Shown in pieces: positions 1-7,778 of a DNA stretch of 9,809 nt. Position 1 is the first letter of the stretch; the number at the start of each line of letters is the position of its first letter. The translations under genes were made by a program, and so were the position numbers. The DNA is taken from assembly GCA_029256565.1 (NCBI GenBank), contig JAQSXQ010000031.1, forward strand, positions 1-9,809, given 5' to 3'. Source of the DNA: Mycobacterium sp. (GTDB taxonomy: Bacteria; Actinomycetota; Actinomycetes; Mycobacteriales; Mycobacteriaceae). The notes below the pieces were generated by a model. The model did no database searches and was not told the origin of the DNA. It saw only the letters and a program-made list of their open reading frames with translations.

Positions 1-188
1 ACCCCATAGATCACGAGCGCCGTACGCCAACCGCGATGCGCCGCCCCGAGCGTCATCACGCCAGGGCTCAACAACCAGGTTGACCAATAGACTCGGCGTT
101 CAAGACGGGCGTTGTTGATAAGCCCGAGGGCAAGCGCGCCGATGATGCCTATAACGAGTCCGACCTGGAGCCAGGCACTGCTATTCAT
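1..188 (-). CDS. Small membrane protein, N-terminal part only (cut by window edge)
   Basis: This reading frame starts at the ATG at 188-186 on the minus strand and stays open to the window edge, giving 62 visible residues. Residues 6-24 are almost entirely hydrophobic (Leu, Val, Ile, Gly, Ala), as in a membrane-spanning helix or signal anchor. A basic stretch follows (Arg29, Arg31, Arg32), then a second moderately hydrophobic segment around residues 36-49. The start lies 8 bases after the TGA of the upstream gene, and that stop overlaps a GAGGA ribosome-binding sequence, so translation is probably coupled to the 188-residue protein. I do not recognise the family. The C-terminus is outside the window, so neither length nor function can be judged. 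Confidence 0.6.
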   Translation of the reverse strand, partial: MNSSAWLQVGLVIGIIGALALGLINNARLERRVYWSTWLLSPGVMTLGAAHRGWRTALVIYG

Positions 189-196
189 CAGGTTCC

Positions 197-760
197 TCAG
201 TCCCAGTCTTGGGCGGCGAACATGCGAAGCCCCCAGCTGAAGCCTGCCCCGTAATTACGCCCGTCCCAGCTGAACTCAGTTTCTTGATAGTTCGCCAGAT
301 ACTGGTCATCCAATGGACGCAACGGGCCGGGGGTCAATGGACCAAAGCGTCGAGCGAAATCGTCGACGTCCACTCCCCATGGAGCAAATGCTCTCGGAGA
401 CTCGACGAGTGGAACGTCGCCACGCACGCGCCAATACATTATTGACCGGGCTGGTCCACTTCCATCTGCCACTGCTCTGAAGTCGAAGTCCGGCCACAAA
501 ACACTGGTGAACTCGAGCGACGTAGCGTCACTGCTTTGCCCGGTGAGTAGCACCTTCAAATTGTGGAAATAGGAAGCCTCGTCGCCCAGGAAAGACCCGA
601 CGCGGCCACGCACGCGTTCACCATCTTCGACAGAAAGCCCCTGCTCCGACAGCTTGGCGTGCAGAAGATCGGTGTTCTGGGACATGGACATCCGAAGCTT
701 CATGGTCATCAGCACGTAGACCTCGAAATCCACGCTGGCCGACTCTGGGACCTCTGTCAT
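197..760 (-). CDS. Hypothetical protein of about 187 residues, unknown function
   Basis: This minus-strand gene encodes a soluble, acidic protein with many aromatic residues. It has no signal peptide and no membrane segment. The N-terminal third (about residues 10-75) looks helical; the C-terminal half is rich in Trp, Phe, Tyr and Asp and ends in Gln-Asp-Trp-Asp. I see no catalytic motif and do not recognise the family. Two starts are possible: GTG at 763 and ATG at 760. An AAGGG sequence sits 6 bases before the ATG but only 3 before the GTG, so I prefer 760. The membrane-protein gene follows after 8 bases, so the two probably form an operon and may act as a pair, for example a cytosolic protein with a membrane partner; that is inference. 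Its GC content is visibly lower than that of the Wadjet genes, which fits a separate origin. Confidence 0.65.
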   Translation of the reverse strand: MTEVPESASVDFEVYVLMTMKLRMSMSQNTDLLHAKLSEQGLSVEDGERVRGRVGSFLGDEASYFHNLKVLLTGQSSDATSLEFTSVLWPDFDFRAVADGSGPARSIMYWRVRGDVPLVESPRAFAPWGVDVDDFARRFGPLTPGPLRPLDDQYLANYQETEFSWDGRNYGAGFSWGLRMFAAQDWD

Positions 761-797
761 CACATGCCCTTCATTACCCGAGGTACGGGAGGAACTG

Positions 798-816
798 GTT
801 CAGATCCCCACTGAAC
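798..816. repeat. Short perfect inverted repeat upstream of the 188-residue gene
   Basis: GTTCAG at 798-803 and CTGAAC at 811-816 are perfect reverse complements around a 7-base spacer. The site lies about 35 bases upstream of the minus-strand start at 760 and just before the NadR remnant. It could be an operator for the 188-residue gene or mark the rearrangement junction. Six-base arms are short, so chance is not excluded. Confidence 0.25.
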
Positions 817-825
817 ACTGAAACA

Positions 826-1137
826 GATCCGACTGGAGCGGTGTGGATTGCTTCGGATTTCGATGTGATCGGCCCGGAGCAGACCCGCCGAGAGGAGGCC
901 GCGGCGCGCGCCGGGTCGCCGGTTCTGATCTGCGACACCGACGCGTTCGTGACCGCCGTCTGGAAGCGTCGCTACCTCGGTGACGCATCCGGCGGGGCGT
1001 GGACCGCGGTGCCGCCGCGGGCGGTCTATCCGGTCACCGACCACGAAGACGTGCCGTGGCACGACGACGGGATGCGCGAGGGCGATCTCGCGGTGCGGGC
1101 GGCGATGACGGGCTGGTTCATCGAGGCGACCGAGTGA
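826..1137 (+). pseudogene. nadR: 5'-truncated NadR-type (nicotinamide-nucleotide) enzyme remnant
   Basis: The translation has the C-terminal half of a NadR-type ribosylnicotinamide kinase / NMN adenylyltransferase: a W-x-x-S-D-F block followed by Q-T-R-R-E-E (starting near 844), then V-L-I-C-D-T-D-A-F with V-W-K-R-R-Y-L-G (about 925-981), and near the end D-D-G-M-R-E-G before the natural TGA at 1135-1137. In the family these follow an ATP-binding Walker A domain, and often an adenylyltransferase domain. Neither exists upstream. The frame merely runs open into the region divergent from the 188-residue gene and has no ATG. The first GTG (841) falls inside the conserved block, so it is unlikely to be a native start. 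The enzyme would normally phosphorylate or adenylylate nicotinamide riboside/NMN in NAD salvage; without the P-loop this copy should be inactive. Converting it to a real short gene would need expression evidence. Confidence 0.7.
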
Positions 1138-1164
1138 TCCGCGGGCCTGCGGCGGCCATAGAAA

Positions 1165-2328
1165 TCAGCGTCGCGGAAAGTTCGCGACAGGGAGCCGTTG
1201 TTCGACCCATTCCCAGTCGATCCGCTCCTGCTCCAGCCGAACCCGCGGCGCCAGCCGGTCCTCCACCAGTTCGGTGTAGACGTGCTGTTCTTCGGGAGTC
1301 AGCCGGGTGAGCGCCGAGGTGGCCGGGCGATCCTCGGTCACCCACCGGTCGCGGTGGGTCAGCAGGGTTTCGTGGTCCATCAGCACCGAGCGCACCGTCG
1401 GTAGCCGGGCCCGCAGCCGGTCGAGTATGGCAAAGCCGTGGGTGTCGATATCGCCCCAGTACACGACCTCGACACCGGCCAGCCACGGCATCCTGCCCAC
1501 ATTGTCGACGTCAAACCCTTTGCCCCACAGCACTACACCGTGCTCAGGCACCGGGACACTCAGATAGCTGATCTCGTTCTCGATGATCAGCGCGGTACGT
1601 GGCTGCACGGCGAGTTGGGCCAACTCTTCCACGCGCACTGCCAGCTCCGTCACTCCAGCGGGCAGACCCAGCGATCCGGCGAACCGTAGCCGCACCATGG
1701 CGGGTTTGGACGCCAGCCCCAGGTCGGCCAGAAATGTCGACGCCGCCGGTGAAACCCCCAGCATGCCCGCCAAATCCGTTCGGTACCGCTCGGCGAATTT
1801 GGTGTCGACGCCGGGTGCGCTGATCTCCCGCAGGTAGCGTTGCGACCCCCGGTGCCCATCGAGCCACACGTAGGCGGCGATCAGCCGCGGCATGTCCGGC
1901 GCAACGGCCAGCGCACGATGCGGACGGTCAATGATCCACGCCCGTACCCGCTCATGCTGCCCCGCCAGCGCCAGCAGCTCATCGAAGCAGCGAGCCGCTG
2001 CAGACACGCCAAGTAACGCCCAGACCTGTTCATGTGAGGACACAACGGCGCGACACGGAACCTGGTTTCGGCCGAACTGTCTGCCCCCTAACGACTTCCA
2101 CTCCAGAGCGTAGCGGGCATCACCACGCCGGCCGGCGTCCAAGGTGCTCACCCAGTCCCGCGCGGCCGCGATGTCATCGCCGATCTGCCCGGGCTTGGGG
2201 CCGCGGAGCGACACCGTGATCGGATCGAACGGTTCACCGTTGGCGTAGGCCCGCAGCAGCGACCCGTCGTCCCAGCGACGACGGACCTTCCCGGCGATGT
2301 CCTCCGGCGTCGTCCACCCGACACTCAC
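1165..2328 (-). CDS. jetD: Wadjet protein JetD, Toprim-type nuclease subunit
   Basis: This is the 387-residue effector of the Wadjet anti-plasmid system (EptD in Mycobacterium smegmatis). In characterised type I Wadjet it joins the JetABC motor and cleaves small circular DNA. The N-terminal part (about residues 1-190) matches the DUF3322 arm; the C-terminal part (about 200-387) matches the DUF2220 Toprim-like domain. Probable metal-binding residues are visible: Glu250 and Glu252 in I-I-E-N-E-I-S, Asp293 and Asp295 in Y-W-G-D-I-D-T-H-G-F, and Asp318 in L-M-D-H-E-T. A conserved L-E-Q-E-R-I block lies at 365-370. The frame is open as far as 2691, but that part lies inside jetC. The GTG at 2328 overlaps the jetC stop as GTGA and gives the normal family length, so I chose it. 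No ribosome-binding site is strong, which suggests translational coupling. All key residues are present, so it looks functional. Confidence 0.93.
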   Translation of the reverse strand: MSVGWTTPEDIAGKVRRRWDDGSLLRAYANGEPFDPITVSLRGPKPGQIGDDIAAARDWVSTLDAGRRGDARYALEWKSLGGRQFGRNQVPCRAVVSSHEQVWALLGVSAAARCFDELLALAGQHERVRAWIIDRPHRALAVAPDMPRLIAAYVWLDGHRGSQRYLREISAPGVDTKFAERYRTDLAGMLGVSPAASTFLADLGLASKPAMVRLRFAGSLGLPAGVTELAVRVEELAQLAVQPRTALIIENEISYLSVPVPEHGVVLWGKGFDVDNVGRMPWLAGVEVVYWGDIDTHGFAILDRLRARLPTVRSVLMDHETLLTHRDRWVTEDRPATSALTRLTPEEQHVYTELVEDRLAPRVRLEQERIDWEWVEQRLPVANFPRR

Positions 2329-5300
2329 GGCCCGTCCCGCCGCTTCCGGAACTCCTCGATCGTCATCGTCTGCATGCGCGAATAAGTGCCGGTCGGATTG
2401 TCCACGATGCCGATCGCCCTGACGTACGGCTCGATCACATGCACCTTCTGCAGCGGCGTGACGATCAGCAGCTGCAGCCCGAGCGTCGCGAACAGGTCCA
2501 GCGCATACCGGGTGGAGACGTCCGAGCCGCGCCCGAACGCCTCGTCGATCACCGCGAACCGGAAGTCCCGGGATTGCGTGACGCCCCATTCGAGGCCGAA
2601 CTGGTAGGCCAGCGACGCGGCCAGGATGGTGTAGGCCAGTTTCTCCTTCTGGCCGCCGGACTTGCCGTCGGAATCGCTGTAATGCTCCCACTCGACGTCG
2701 GTGTCGACGTCACGTTCGGACGCCGAGAACACGAACCAGTTCCGCACATCGGTGACCCGCCGGGTCCAGTTCTTGTCCGATTCCGCGTAGCTGTCGCGGC
2801 CGCGGAACCGTTCGATGATCCGCTTCACATCCAGGAATCGTTGCTCGGAGTACTGGTCCCCGTCTACGGCGAGCGTATCGTCGGTCAGGCTGCGTAGATC
2901 CGAACGGAACTGCGCGACATCCTGATTGGTGGTGGGTTCCTTCTCCAACCGGATGAATCGGCCCGGGTTGTAGGGCACCGCGCCGAGCGCCTCGTTGATG
3001 CGGTCGACCCGTTCATCGATGGCCGATGCCTGCCGGCCCAACCAGTTGTTGAACCCGGCCAGTTCCTGGATGGCGTTCTTGTTCAGCTGTTCTTTGAATT
3101 CGCTCTCGAACCGCGGCAGATCGTCGGTGGCCACCCGGTCGCGGAAGGCCAGGAAGTCGCCGCGGGCCTCGACATTGGCGTCCATGTCCGAACGCAGCTC
3201 AGGCCAGCGGTTCAGGACGGCGACCATGTACTGACTCAAGTTCAGGCCGTGGCCATTGAGCTGGCCGGAGGTTTTCTCGATGCGCCGGTGCAGATCGGCC
3301 GACAACGCCGCTTCGCTCTCCGCGCAGTCCGCCGCCCGCTCGGGTCGGTGCGCACCGAGCCGGTGGTCCAGGGCCGGGTACGACGCGCGGGCCGTGTCCA
3401 GCAGCGGCCCCGCCTGCGCGATGGTCTCGTCATCGCGGGTGCGGTCCTGCTGCGCGCGCTGCACCGCGGCCTGGGTGGTGGCCAGCTCGCCGGTGAGCTT
3501 CTTGATCAGCACCGAATTGGCCTGCGATTCCGCAGCGTTGCGGTCCAACGCCCGGGTGATCTCCTCGAGCCGCGAGGACCCGGCCTGCAGCCGGGCCCGC
3601 TCGGCGTCGTGGGCCTGGGCGCGCGCCGCCGCCTCGTCGACGTCCAGGTCGGTCCACGAGCGGAAACCCCCGACCCGCAGCAGCGCGTCCAGGCGATGTT
3701 GCAACACCTCGCGTTGCCGCACCAGGTCGGCGGCGGTGGCGGCGGCCTGGTCGCGCTCGCGCTCCAGTTCAGCGAGTTCGGTGCGCAATGCGGCGATCTT
3801 GCGTTCATTGACCCAGCCCAGCACCCACCGCCGCGGGTCGTCGACGCGGTGCCGGTCGTCCTTCTCGTGACGGTCACCGGAGCGCACCTGGCCTTCCCGG
3901 GTGACCGCCCGGCGCTGGCCGCGGAACTCGTCGAGTGTTGCCGCGCATCGGAAGTCGGCGCGCTTGAGAAGCTCGCCGTGCAGATACTCGGCGAACGGCC
4001 CCTCCCGCACCTCGATGCAGTCGGCCAACTGCAGCCCGTCCTGCGCCGTCGGCTGCAGCCGAACCCGGTGCTGGGGTACCCGTTCGTAAACCAGCTTGGC
4101 GCCGCGACCGGCGACGGTGAGCCGACGCGAATTGACCCACCCGGCGACCGCGTCGTAGTGGCGTTGGGGCACCAGCAGCGACAACGCGAAGCCTCTCAGC
4201 ACACGTTCGGCGGCGCCGCGCCAGTCGGCATGCTCCTCATACACGTCGAGGAGTTCACCAGCGTACGGCAGCTCCTCGGGAGTGAGGCCCAGCGCCGCGC
4301 ACAATTCGGCCCGCACCACGACCTGTTCTTGCGGCAGGTTGTCGGTGCGTTGCTCCAGGCTGGCGATCTCGGCGGTGACGGTTTCGCAGCTGCGCTGGCA
4401 GTCCCGTTCGCGCCCGATCGCGTCGACAGCTGCCGAGTCGACGTCGCGTTTCTCGGTGCTGAGCCGGGGATGCTCGATCGCGACCAGCGCCGCCAGGTCG
4501 GCGAACCCGGCACCGTCGGCGACGGGCTTCAGCCCGGCGTCTCCGACCGCGGCGTCGAACAATGTTCGTGCGCTGCGGCGTGTTTCGGCCTGATCACGGG
4601 CCTCGGCCGCGAGACGTTCGAGCTCGCCGATCCGGTCGCCGCCGGCCTGGGCGCGCTCGGCGATCAGGGAGTCGCGCTCGTGTTGCAGCTTGCGTTCGTC
4701 GGCTTCGGCGGCGTCCTGCTGCTTCCACAGCGCCGCACCGTGGGCTTCCAGCCGGGTGATCTCGTCGCTCAGCAGCCCGGAGCGGAGCTCGGCGAAAAAG
4801 AGCCTCACCGCGGCCCGTTCGCGCTGCAAGCCATCGCGCTCACGGAGTGCGGCGTCGTACTTGGCGGCGGTGTCCACGACGGGTTGCAGCGCGTCGAGCT
4901 GTTCGCGGGCCCGTTTGACAGCGTCGTGTGCCTTGGTCAGGTCCTCGAAGTGGCCGATGATGTCGCGGACCCGATCGCTGGAATCGCTGGGTTCCAGCAT
5001 GTGGTCACGGACGAAATCATTCAGATTGCCAACGGATTTCATCGACACCGTCTGGTGGAACAGCTCGAGTGCCTGTTCGGACCGGATGCCGAGCAGCCGG
5101 CGCAGCGAGGTGGCGTATTTTGGGAACTCGTCGAAGATCTCGGCGCCGCGAGCGCGCAGCTGCTTGCGCAGGTCGCGTAGTTCGGTGCCGAAGGAGGCGA
5201 AGTCCGTGGCGATCGAAAGCGCGGTGGTGGCGGTGACGAAGAACCGGTAGGGCTGCCCGGTGCTCTCCCGTTGCTGGAATACCTGAGCCAGGGTGACCGT

Positions 5301-5699
5301 CTCATCGTGGCCTTCGTTGCGGAAGACCCCGAGAATCACCGAGTAGGTGCGTTTGTTCTCGCGCAGCCCCTTGGGGCGCGACTTGCCGGTGGACTCGTTG
5401 CGCTCGGACTTGTAGTGGCCCTCCACGTAGGAACGCAAGGTGCGCTCCTTGGCGTCGGCGCCGGCGGCCTTGTTGTAGGCGGCCTTGTGCGACGGCACCA
5501 GCAGGGTGGTCAGGGCGTCGACGATGGTGGACTTGCCCGAACCGATATCGCCGGTCAGCAGCGCGGTGTCAACGCCGGGAGTGAACCGCCAGGCATGGTC
5601 ATCGAAGGTGCCCCAGTTGTAGACCTCGGCGTACTGCAGCCGGTACCCGGCCTTGGGGGCGTCGTCGAGTACCGTTGCGTCGAAAAGAATTTCACTCAT
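2325..5699 (-). CDS. jetC: Wadjet protein JetC, MukB-like SMC ATPase
   Basis: This 1124-residue protein is the SMC motor of Wadjet (EptC/MksB-like), which hydrolyses ATP to extrude DNA loops with JetA and JetB. The N-terminal head carries Walker A G-D-I-G-S-G-K-S-T at residues 50-58. Heptad-like, charge-rich coiled coils run roughly 255-460 and 632-765. They enclose a globular hinge-like region at about 465-630 with the family's W-R-G-A-A-E-R-V-L-R-G-F pattern. The C-terminal head has the ABC signature S-G-G-Q at about 1014-1017 and Walker B A-V-I-D-E-A-F near 1049-1055, with Glu1053 as likely catalytic base. An L-L-I-V-T-P-L-Q segment near 1077-1084 occupies the switch-loop region. The ATG start lies inside the end of jetB, with an 8-base ATGAGTGA overlap, and the stop overlaps the jetD start. 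Length and motif set match intact homologues. Confidence 0.95.
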   Translation of the reverse strand: MSEILFDATVLDDAPKAGYRLQYAEVYNWGTFDDHAWRFTPGVDTALLTGDIGSGKSTIVDALTTLLVPSHKAAYNKAAGADAKERTLRSYVEGHYKSERNESTGKSRPKGLRENKRTYSVILGVFRNEGHDETVTLAQVFQQRESTGQPYRFFVTATTALSIATDFASFGTELRDLRKQLRARGAEIFDEFPKYATSLRRLLGIRSEQALELFHQTVSMKSVGNLNDFVRDHMLEPSDSSDRVRDIIGHFEDLTKAHDAVKRAREQLDALQPVVDTAAKYDAALRERDGLQRERAAVRLFFAELRSGLLSDEITRLEAHGAALWKQQDAAEADERKLQHERDSLIAERAQAGGDRIGELERLAAEARDQAETRRSARTLFDAAVGDAGLKPVADGAGFADLAALVAIEHPRLSTEKRDVDSAAVDAIGRERDCQRSCETVTAEIASLEQRTDNLPQEQVVVRAELCAALGLTPEELPYAGELLDVYEEHADWRGAAERVLRGFALSLLVPQRHYDAVAGWVNSRRLTVAGRGAKLVYERVPQHRVRLQPTAQDGLQLADCIEVREGPFAEYLHGELLKRADFRCAATLDEFRGQRRAVTREGQVRSGDRHEKDDRHRVDDPRRWVLGWVNERKIAALRTELAELERERDQAAATAADLVRQREVLQHRLDALLRVGGFRSWTDLDVDEAAARAQAHDAERARLQAGSSRLEEITRALDRNAAESQANSVLIKKLTGELATTQAAVQRAQQDRTRDDETIAQAGPLLDTARASYPALDHRLGAHRPERAADCAESEAALSADLHRRIEKTSGQLNGHGLNLSQYMVAVLNRWPELRSDMDANVEARGDFLAFRDRVATDDLPRFESEFKEQLNKNAIQELAGFNNWLGRQASAIDERVDRINEALGAVPYNPGRFIRLEKEPTTNQDVAQFRSDLRSLTDDTLAVDGDQYSEQRFLDVKRIIERFRGRDSYAESDKNWTRRVTDVRNWFVFSASERDVDTDVEWEHYSDSDGKSGGQKEKLAYTILAASLAYQFGLEWGVTQSRDFRFAVIDEAFGRGSDVSTRYALDLFATLGLQLLIVTPLQKVHVIEPYVRAIGIVDNPTGTYSRMQTMTIEEFRKRRDGP

Positions 5700-6267
5700 C
5701 GTCGATCGCCCTGGCGTACTCGCGCAACTTGGCCGCGAAGTCGGATAACGTCTGGGCGTCCACGTAGGCCTTCAGGATGCGGCGCACCTCCCAGTGATCG
5801 CGTTGACCGCGCAGCTGATGCAGGAAGCCGAGCTCGGCGGCCTTCTTGATGGTGGTCTCCGCTTGGTCGACGACCCGCGCGTCGTTGGTGGAGTCGGCCT
5901 GGAACAGCCGCACCATCTCAACGATCTGATCGGTGCTCAGCACCAAACGCCCTTCGCCGCCACCGGTTTCGAACTCGACGAGCCGTTTGCGCAGCAGCAC
6001 CAGCAGCAGGCTGACGTTGTATGTCAGGGCCCGGCGACGCACCAAGCGGGGCAGCGCCTCCTCGCCGTCGTTCTCCGGGCGGGAACGCAGATAGGCGTAC
6101 CCCTCGGCATCATCGACCACCACATCGACGCCGATGGTCGCGAAGTGGTCCCGGACGCCGGCGCCGACGCGTTCCAGGGTGAGCCAGGTGTCCTCGTCGG
6201 CGGTGCGGTACACGACGCCCTGCATCAGCCGGATGATGGCCGCGGCGACGGCCCGGTCACTACTCAT
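5692..6267 (-). CDS. jetB: Wadjet protein JetB, MukE/KITE-like subunit (DUF4194)
   Basis: This 191-residue protein matches the DUF4194 family, the MukE-like KITE (winged-helix) subunit that bridges the JetA kleisin and the JetC heads. Family landmarks can be read in order: L-M-Q-G-V-V-Y-R at 14-21, D-D-A-E-G-Y-A-Y-L-R at 52-61, L-P-R-L-V-R-R-R at 72-79, S-L-L-L-V-L-L-R-K-R-L at 86-96, and a second winged-helix-like region with E-L-G-F-L at 145-149 and V-R-R-I-L-K-A at 161-167. It has no signal peptide or membrane helix; the hydrophobic stretch at 86-92 is a buried helix in this family. The ATG overlaps the jetA stop by four bases (ATGA), and its own stop overlaps the jetC start. Both overlaps point to one polycistronic message and balanced subunit supply. 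It is full length. Confidence 0.94.
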   Translation of the reverse strand: MSSDRAVAAAIIRLMQGVVYRTADEDTWLTLERVGAGVRDHFATIGVDVVVDDAEGYAYLRSRPENDGEEALPRLVRRRALTYNVSLLLVLLRKRLVEFETGGGEGRLVLSTDQIVEMVRLFQADSTNDARVVDQAETTIKKAAELGFLHQLRGQRDHWEVRRILKAYVDAQTLSDFAAKLREYARAIDDE

Positions 6268-7748
6268 GGACTCTCGATCCCGTGGCGTCGCACCGTTACT
6301 TTCGGCAGCCGGGCCCGCTTGGTGACCTGCCGGTCAGTAGGGTCGGCGTACTCCAGGACCGTGTGGTCGGTCTCGTCCATGTCGATGCTGACGTCCTCGT
6401 CGTTCAGTGCCAGGTAGCCGACGATCTCGGCCGCACCCTGCTCGATGGGGTGCACCGCGATGACATCGGACAGCAGCGCCGAGGAGTTCTCGGGCAGCAC
6501 GGCACGGATAGTCTCAGCCAGCCGAACCTGGTCGATGTAGGTCTGTGTGAACAGCAGATCGGCGTCGACGTCTTCGGTGGCGTCGGAGACGTGACTTTCC
6601 ACGGCGACCGTTGCAGGCGGCTGGTAGAGGGGTCGCTCGAAGGGCAACGCGATCTCGATGCCAGGTTGGTCGACCTCGATGCCGAAGGATGGCGGATTGT
6701 CTCGAACGTCGAGGGCGACCGCTTCGACCGCCCGCACAAGGTCCAGGACCCGCCGGTTCTCCATCCAGACCTGATCGTCCAGGAATCGACGTAGTTGTTC
6801 AGATATTTGCCGGACCGTGCGCTGCGCCCGATCGGCGGCCTCGGACCAGTCGTGGTGAATACCCCGGATCCGCTGATCGGCCTCGATAGTCTCCAGCGCC
6901 GACACCTTGGTAAGCAGGTCGGACAGCTCGGCCTGTCGATGTTCGGACAGCAGGAAGTCGTAGAACGCCTGGAAGCTGCGGCCTTGATCGGAGCCGGCGA
7001 TCTCCGAGCGACTGCCGACCAGTTCGGCGAGCAATTCGCCCTTAGAGCCGTCCCAAGCGGCGATCTTCTCCCGCGCCGCCCGGTCGAGGAGCCGGAAGTT
7101 CTCTTCCACCTCACGGAAATCGGACAACAATTCGCGTGCAGTGCTTGACAGTTGCTGGTAGCGGTCACGCACGCTGGTGGCGTCCAGCACCGGAACGTGT
7201 CCGGCCTCGACGGCGGCGATCTCTTCGTCGAGTTCGCCGCGGCGGCGGTGTAATTCGGCCAGCCGGACCTCGGGCTGCATCTCAGTGCCGTGCACGATCT
7301 GGCGTAGCAGCTCCACCACGGTATGCAACCGGGACTCGGTGCCCACGAACGATCGGCCGCGCAGCCCGAGTACCCAGCCGTAGGCCTTCTCGAAGGCGGG
7401 CGTGACCTCGTAGTGCACCTCGTCATCACCGGGCGGATAGAACCGGCGCAGATAGCCGGCGTCGGTGGCCGCCCAATCCTCCAAGTAGGCGCGTGGGGAC
7501 TTGGGGTACCGGATGTCGTCGTCAGTGTTCAGCGCATAGAGATGATCGTCCAGCGCGTCAGCGACCGCACTGGACGGGCTGGCTCCCCGGTTGCCTTCGA
7601 CGAAGAATGCGCCGAGGAAGGACAGGATCAGGGTGGCATTCCCGGCGCGCAACAGCCGCCACCCGGGGTGGCGTTCCCGGAGCGCGTTGACAACCTCGTA
7701 GTCCACACCGTGAGGGTAAACATGAGCGCCGACATAGTTGGGAAACAT
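6264..7748 (-). CDS. jetA: Wadjet protein JetA, MukF/kleisin-like subunit (DUF3375)
   Basis: This 494-residue protein matches DUF3375, the kleisin-like subunit that links the two JetC heads (EptA in mycobacteria). Conserved blocks are clear: H-P-G-W-R-L-L-R at 27-34, Y-P-K-S-x-x-x-Y-L-E-D-W-A at 81-93, R-R-F-Y-P-P-G at 101-107, S-F-V-G-T-E-S-R-L at 133-141, D-F-R-E-V-E-x-N-F-R at 210-219, W-D-G-S-K-G at 232-237 and S-D-Q-G-R-S-F at 253-259. The ATG at 7748 adds about 14 residues before the usual family start (V-D-Y-E-V). A GTG at 7706 would match family length but has no ribosome-binding site, and the one before 7748 (AGG, 2 bases away) is also weak. The gene begins 30 bases after the hipA stop on the same strand. 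It is the first Wadjet gene and is intact. Confidence 0.94.
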   Translation of the reverse strand: MFPNYVGAHVYPHGVDYEVVNALRERHPGWRLLRAGNATLILSFLGAFFVEGNRGASPSSAVADALDDHLYALNTDDDIRYPKSPRAYLEDWAATDAGYLRRFYPPGDDEVHYEVTPAFEKAYGWVLGLRGRSFVGTESRLHTVVELLRQIVHGTEMQPEVRLAELHRRRGELDEEIAAVEAGHVPVLDATSVRDRYQQLSSTARELLSDFREVEENFRLLDRAAREKIAAWDGSKGELLAELVGSRSEIAGSDQGRSFQAFYDFLLSEHRQAELSDLLTKVSALETIEADQRIRGIHHDWSEAADRAQRTVRQISEQLRRFLDDQVWMENRRVLDLVRAVEAVALDVRDNPPSFGIEVDQPGIEIALPFERPLYQPPATVAVESHVSDATEDVDADLLFTQTYIDQVRLAETIRAVLPENSSALLSDVIAVHPIEQGAAEIVGYLALNDEDVSIDMDETDHTVLEYADPTDRQVTKRARLPKVTVRRHGIESP

Positions 7749-7756
7749 TGCCTATT

Positions 7757-7772
7757 CGTCCGCGTTCGGACG
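7757..7772. promoter_or_regulatory. Inverted repeat in the hipA-jetA gap (operator or attenuator candidate)
   Basis: CGTCCG at 7757-7762 and CGGACG at 7767-7772 pair perfectly around a 4-base centre and occupy half of the 30-base space between hipA and jetA. There is no T-run after it on the minus strand, so it is not a typical intrinsic terminator. The CGTTCGG core at 7763-7769 is also in the first repeat upstream of hipB. An adjoining stretch at 7771-7786 agrees with that repeat at 11 of 16 positions. It could bind HipB or shape the mRNA before jetA; both are inference. Confidence 0.3.
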
Positions 7773-7778
7773 CGTCGT

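Noticed and set aside
760..1062. Minus-strand 100-codon frame opposite the NadR remnant
   Set aside because: The Arg/Pro-rich translation is typical of an antisense shadow in GC-rich DNA, while the plus strand shows clear NadR motifs.
841..1137. Functional small protein starting at GTG 841
   Set aside because: The GTG falls inside a block conserved in full-length NadR proteins, and the ATP-binding region is missing, so a truncated remnant is the better reading.
1138..1164. Bidirectional terminator between the NadR remnant and jetD
   Set aside because: Only 4-base G/C stems can be drawn in these 27 bases, with no T-run on either strand.
2329..2691. Longer jetD starting as far upstream as 2691
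   Set aside because: The extra 121 codons lie entirely inside jetC and encode a low-complexity Arg-rich stretch. The GTG overlapping the jetC stop gives the normal JetD length.
3249..5180. Plus-strand open frame of 643 codons inside jetC
   Set aside because: It is the antisense shadow of the jetC coiled-coil region. High GC in third positions removes stops on the opposite strand, the predicted protein has no recognisable domain, and the jetC frame carries all the family motifs.
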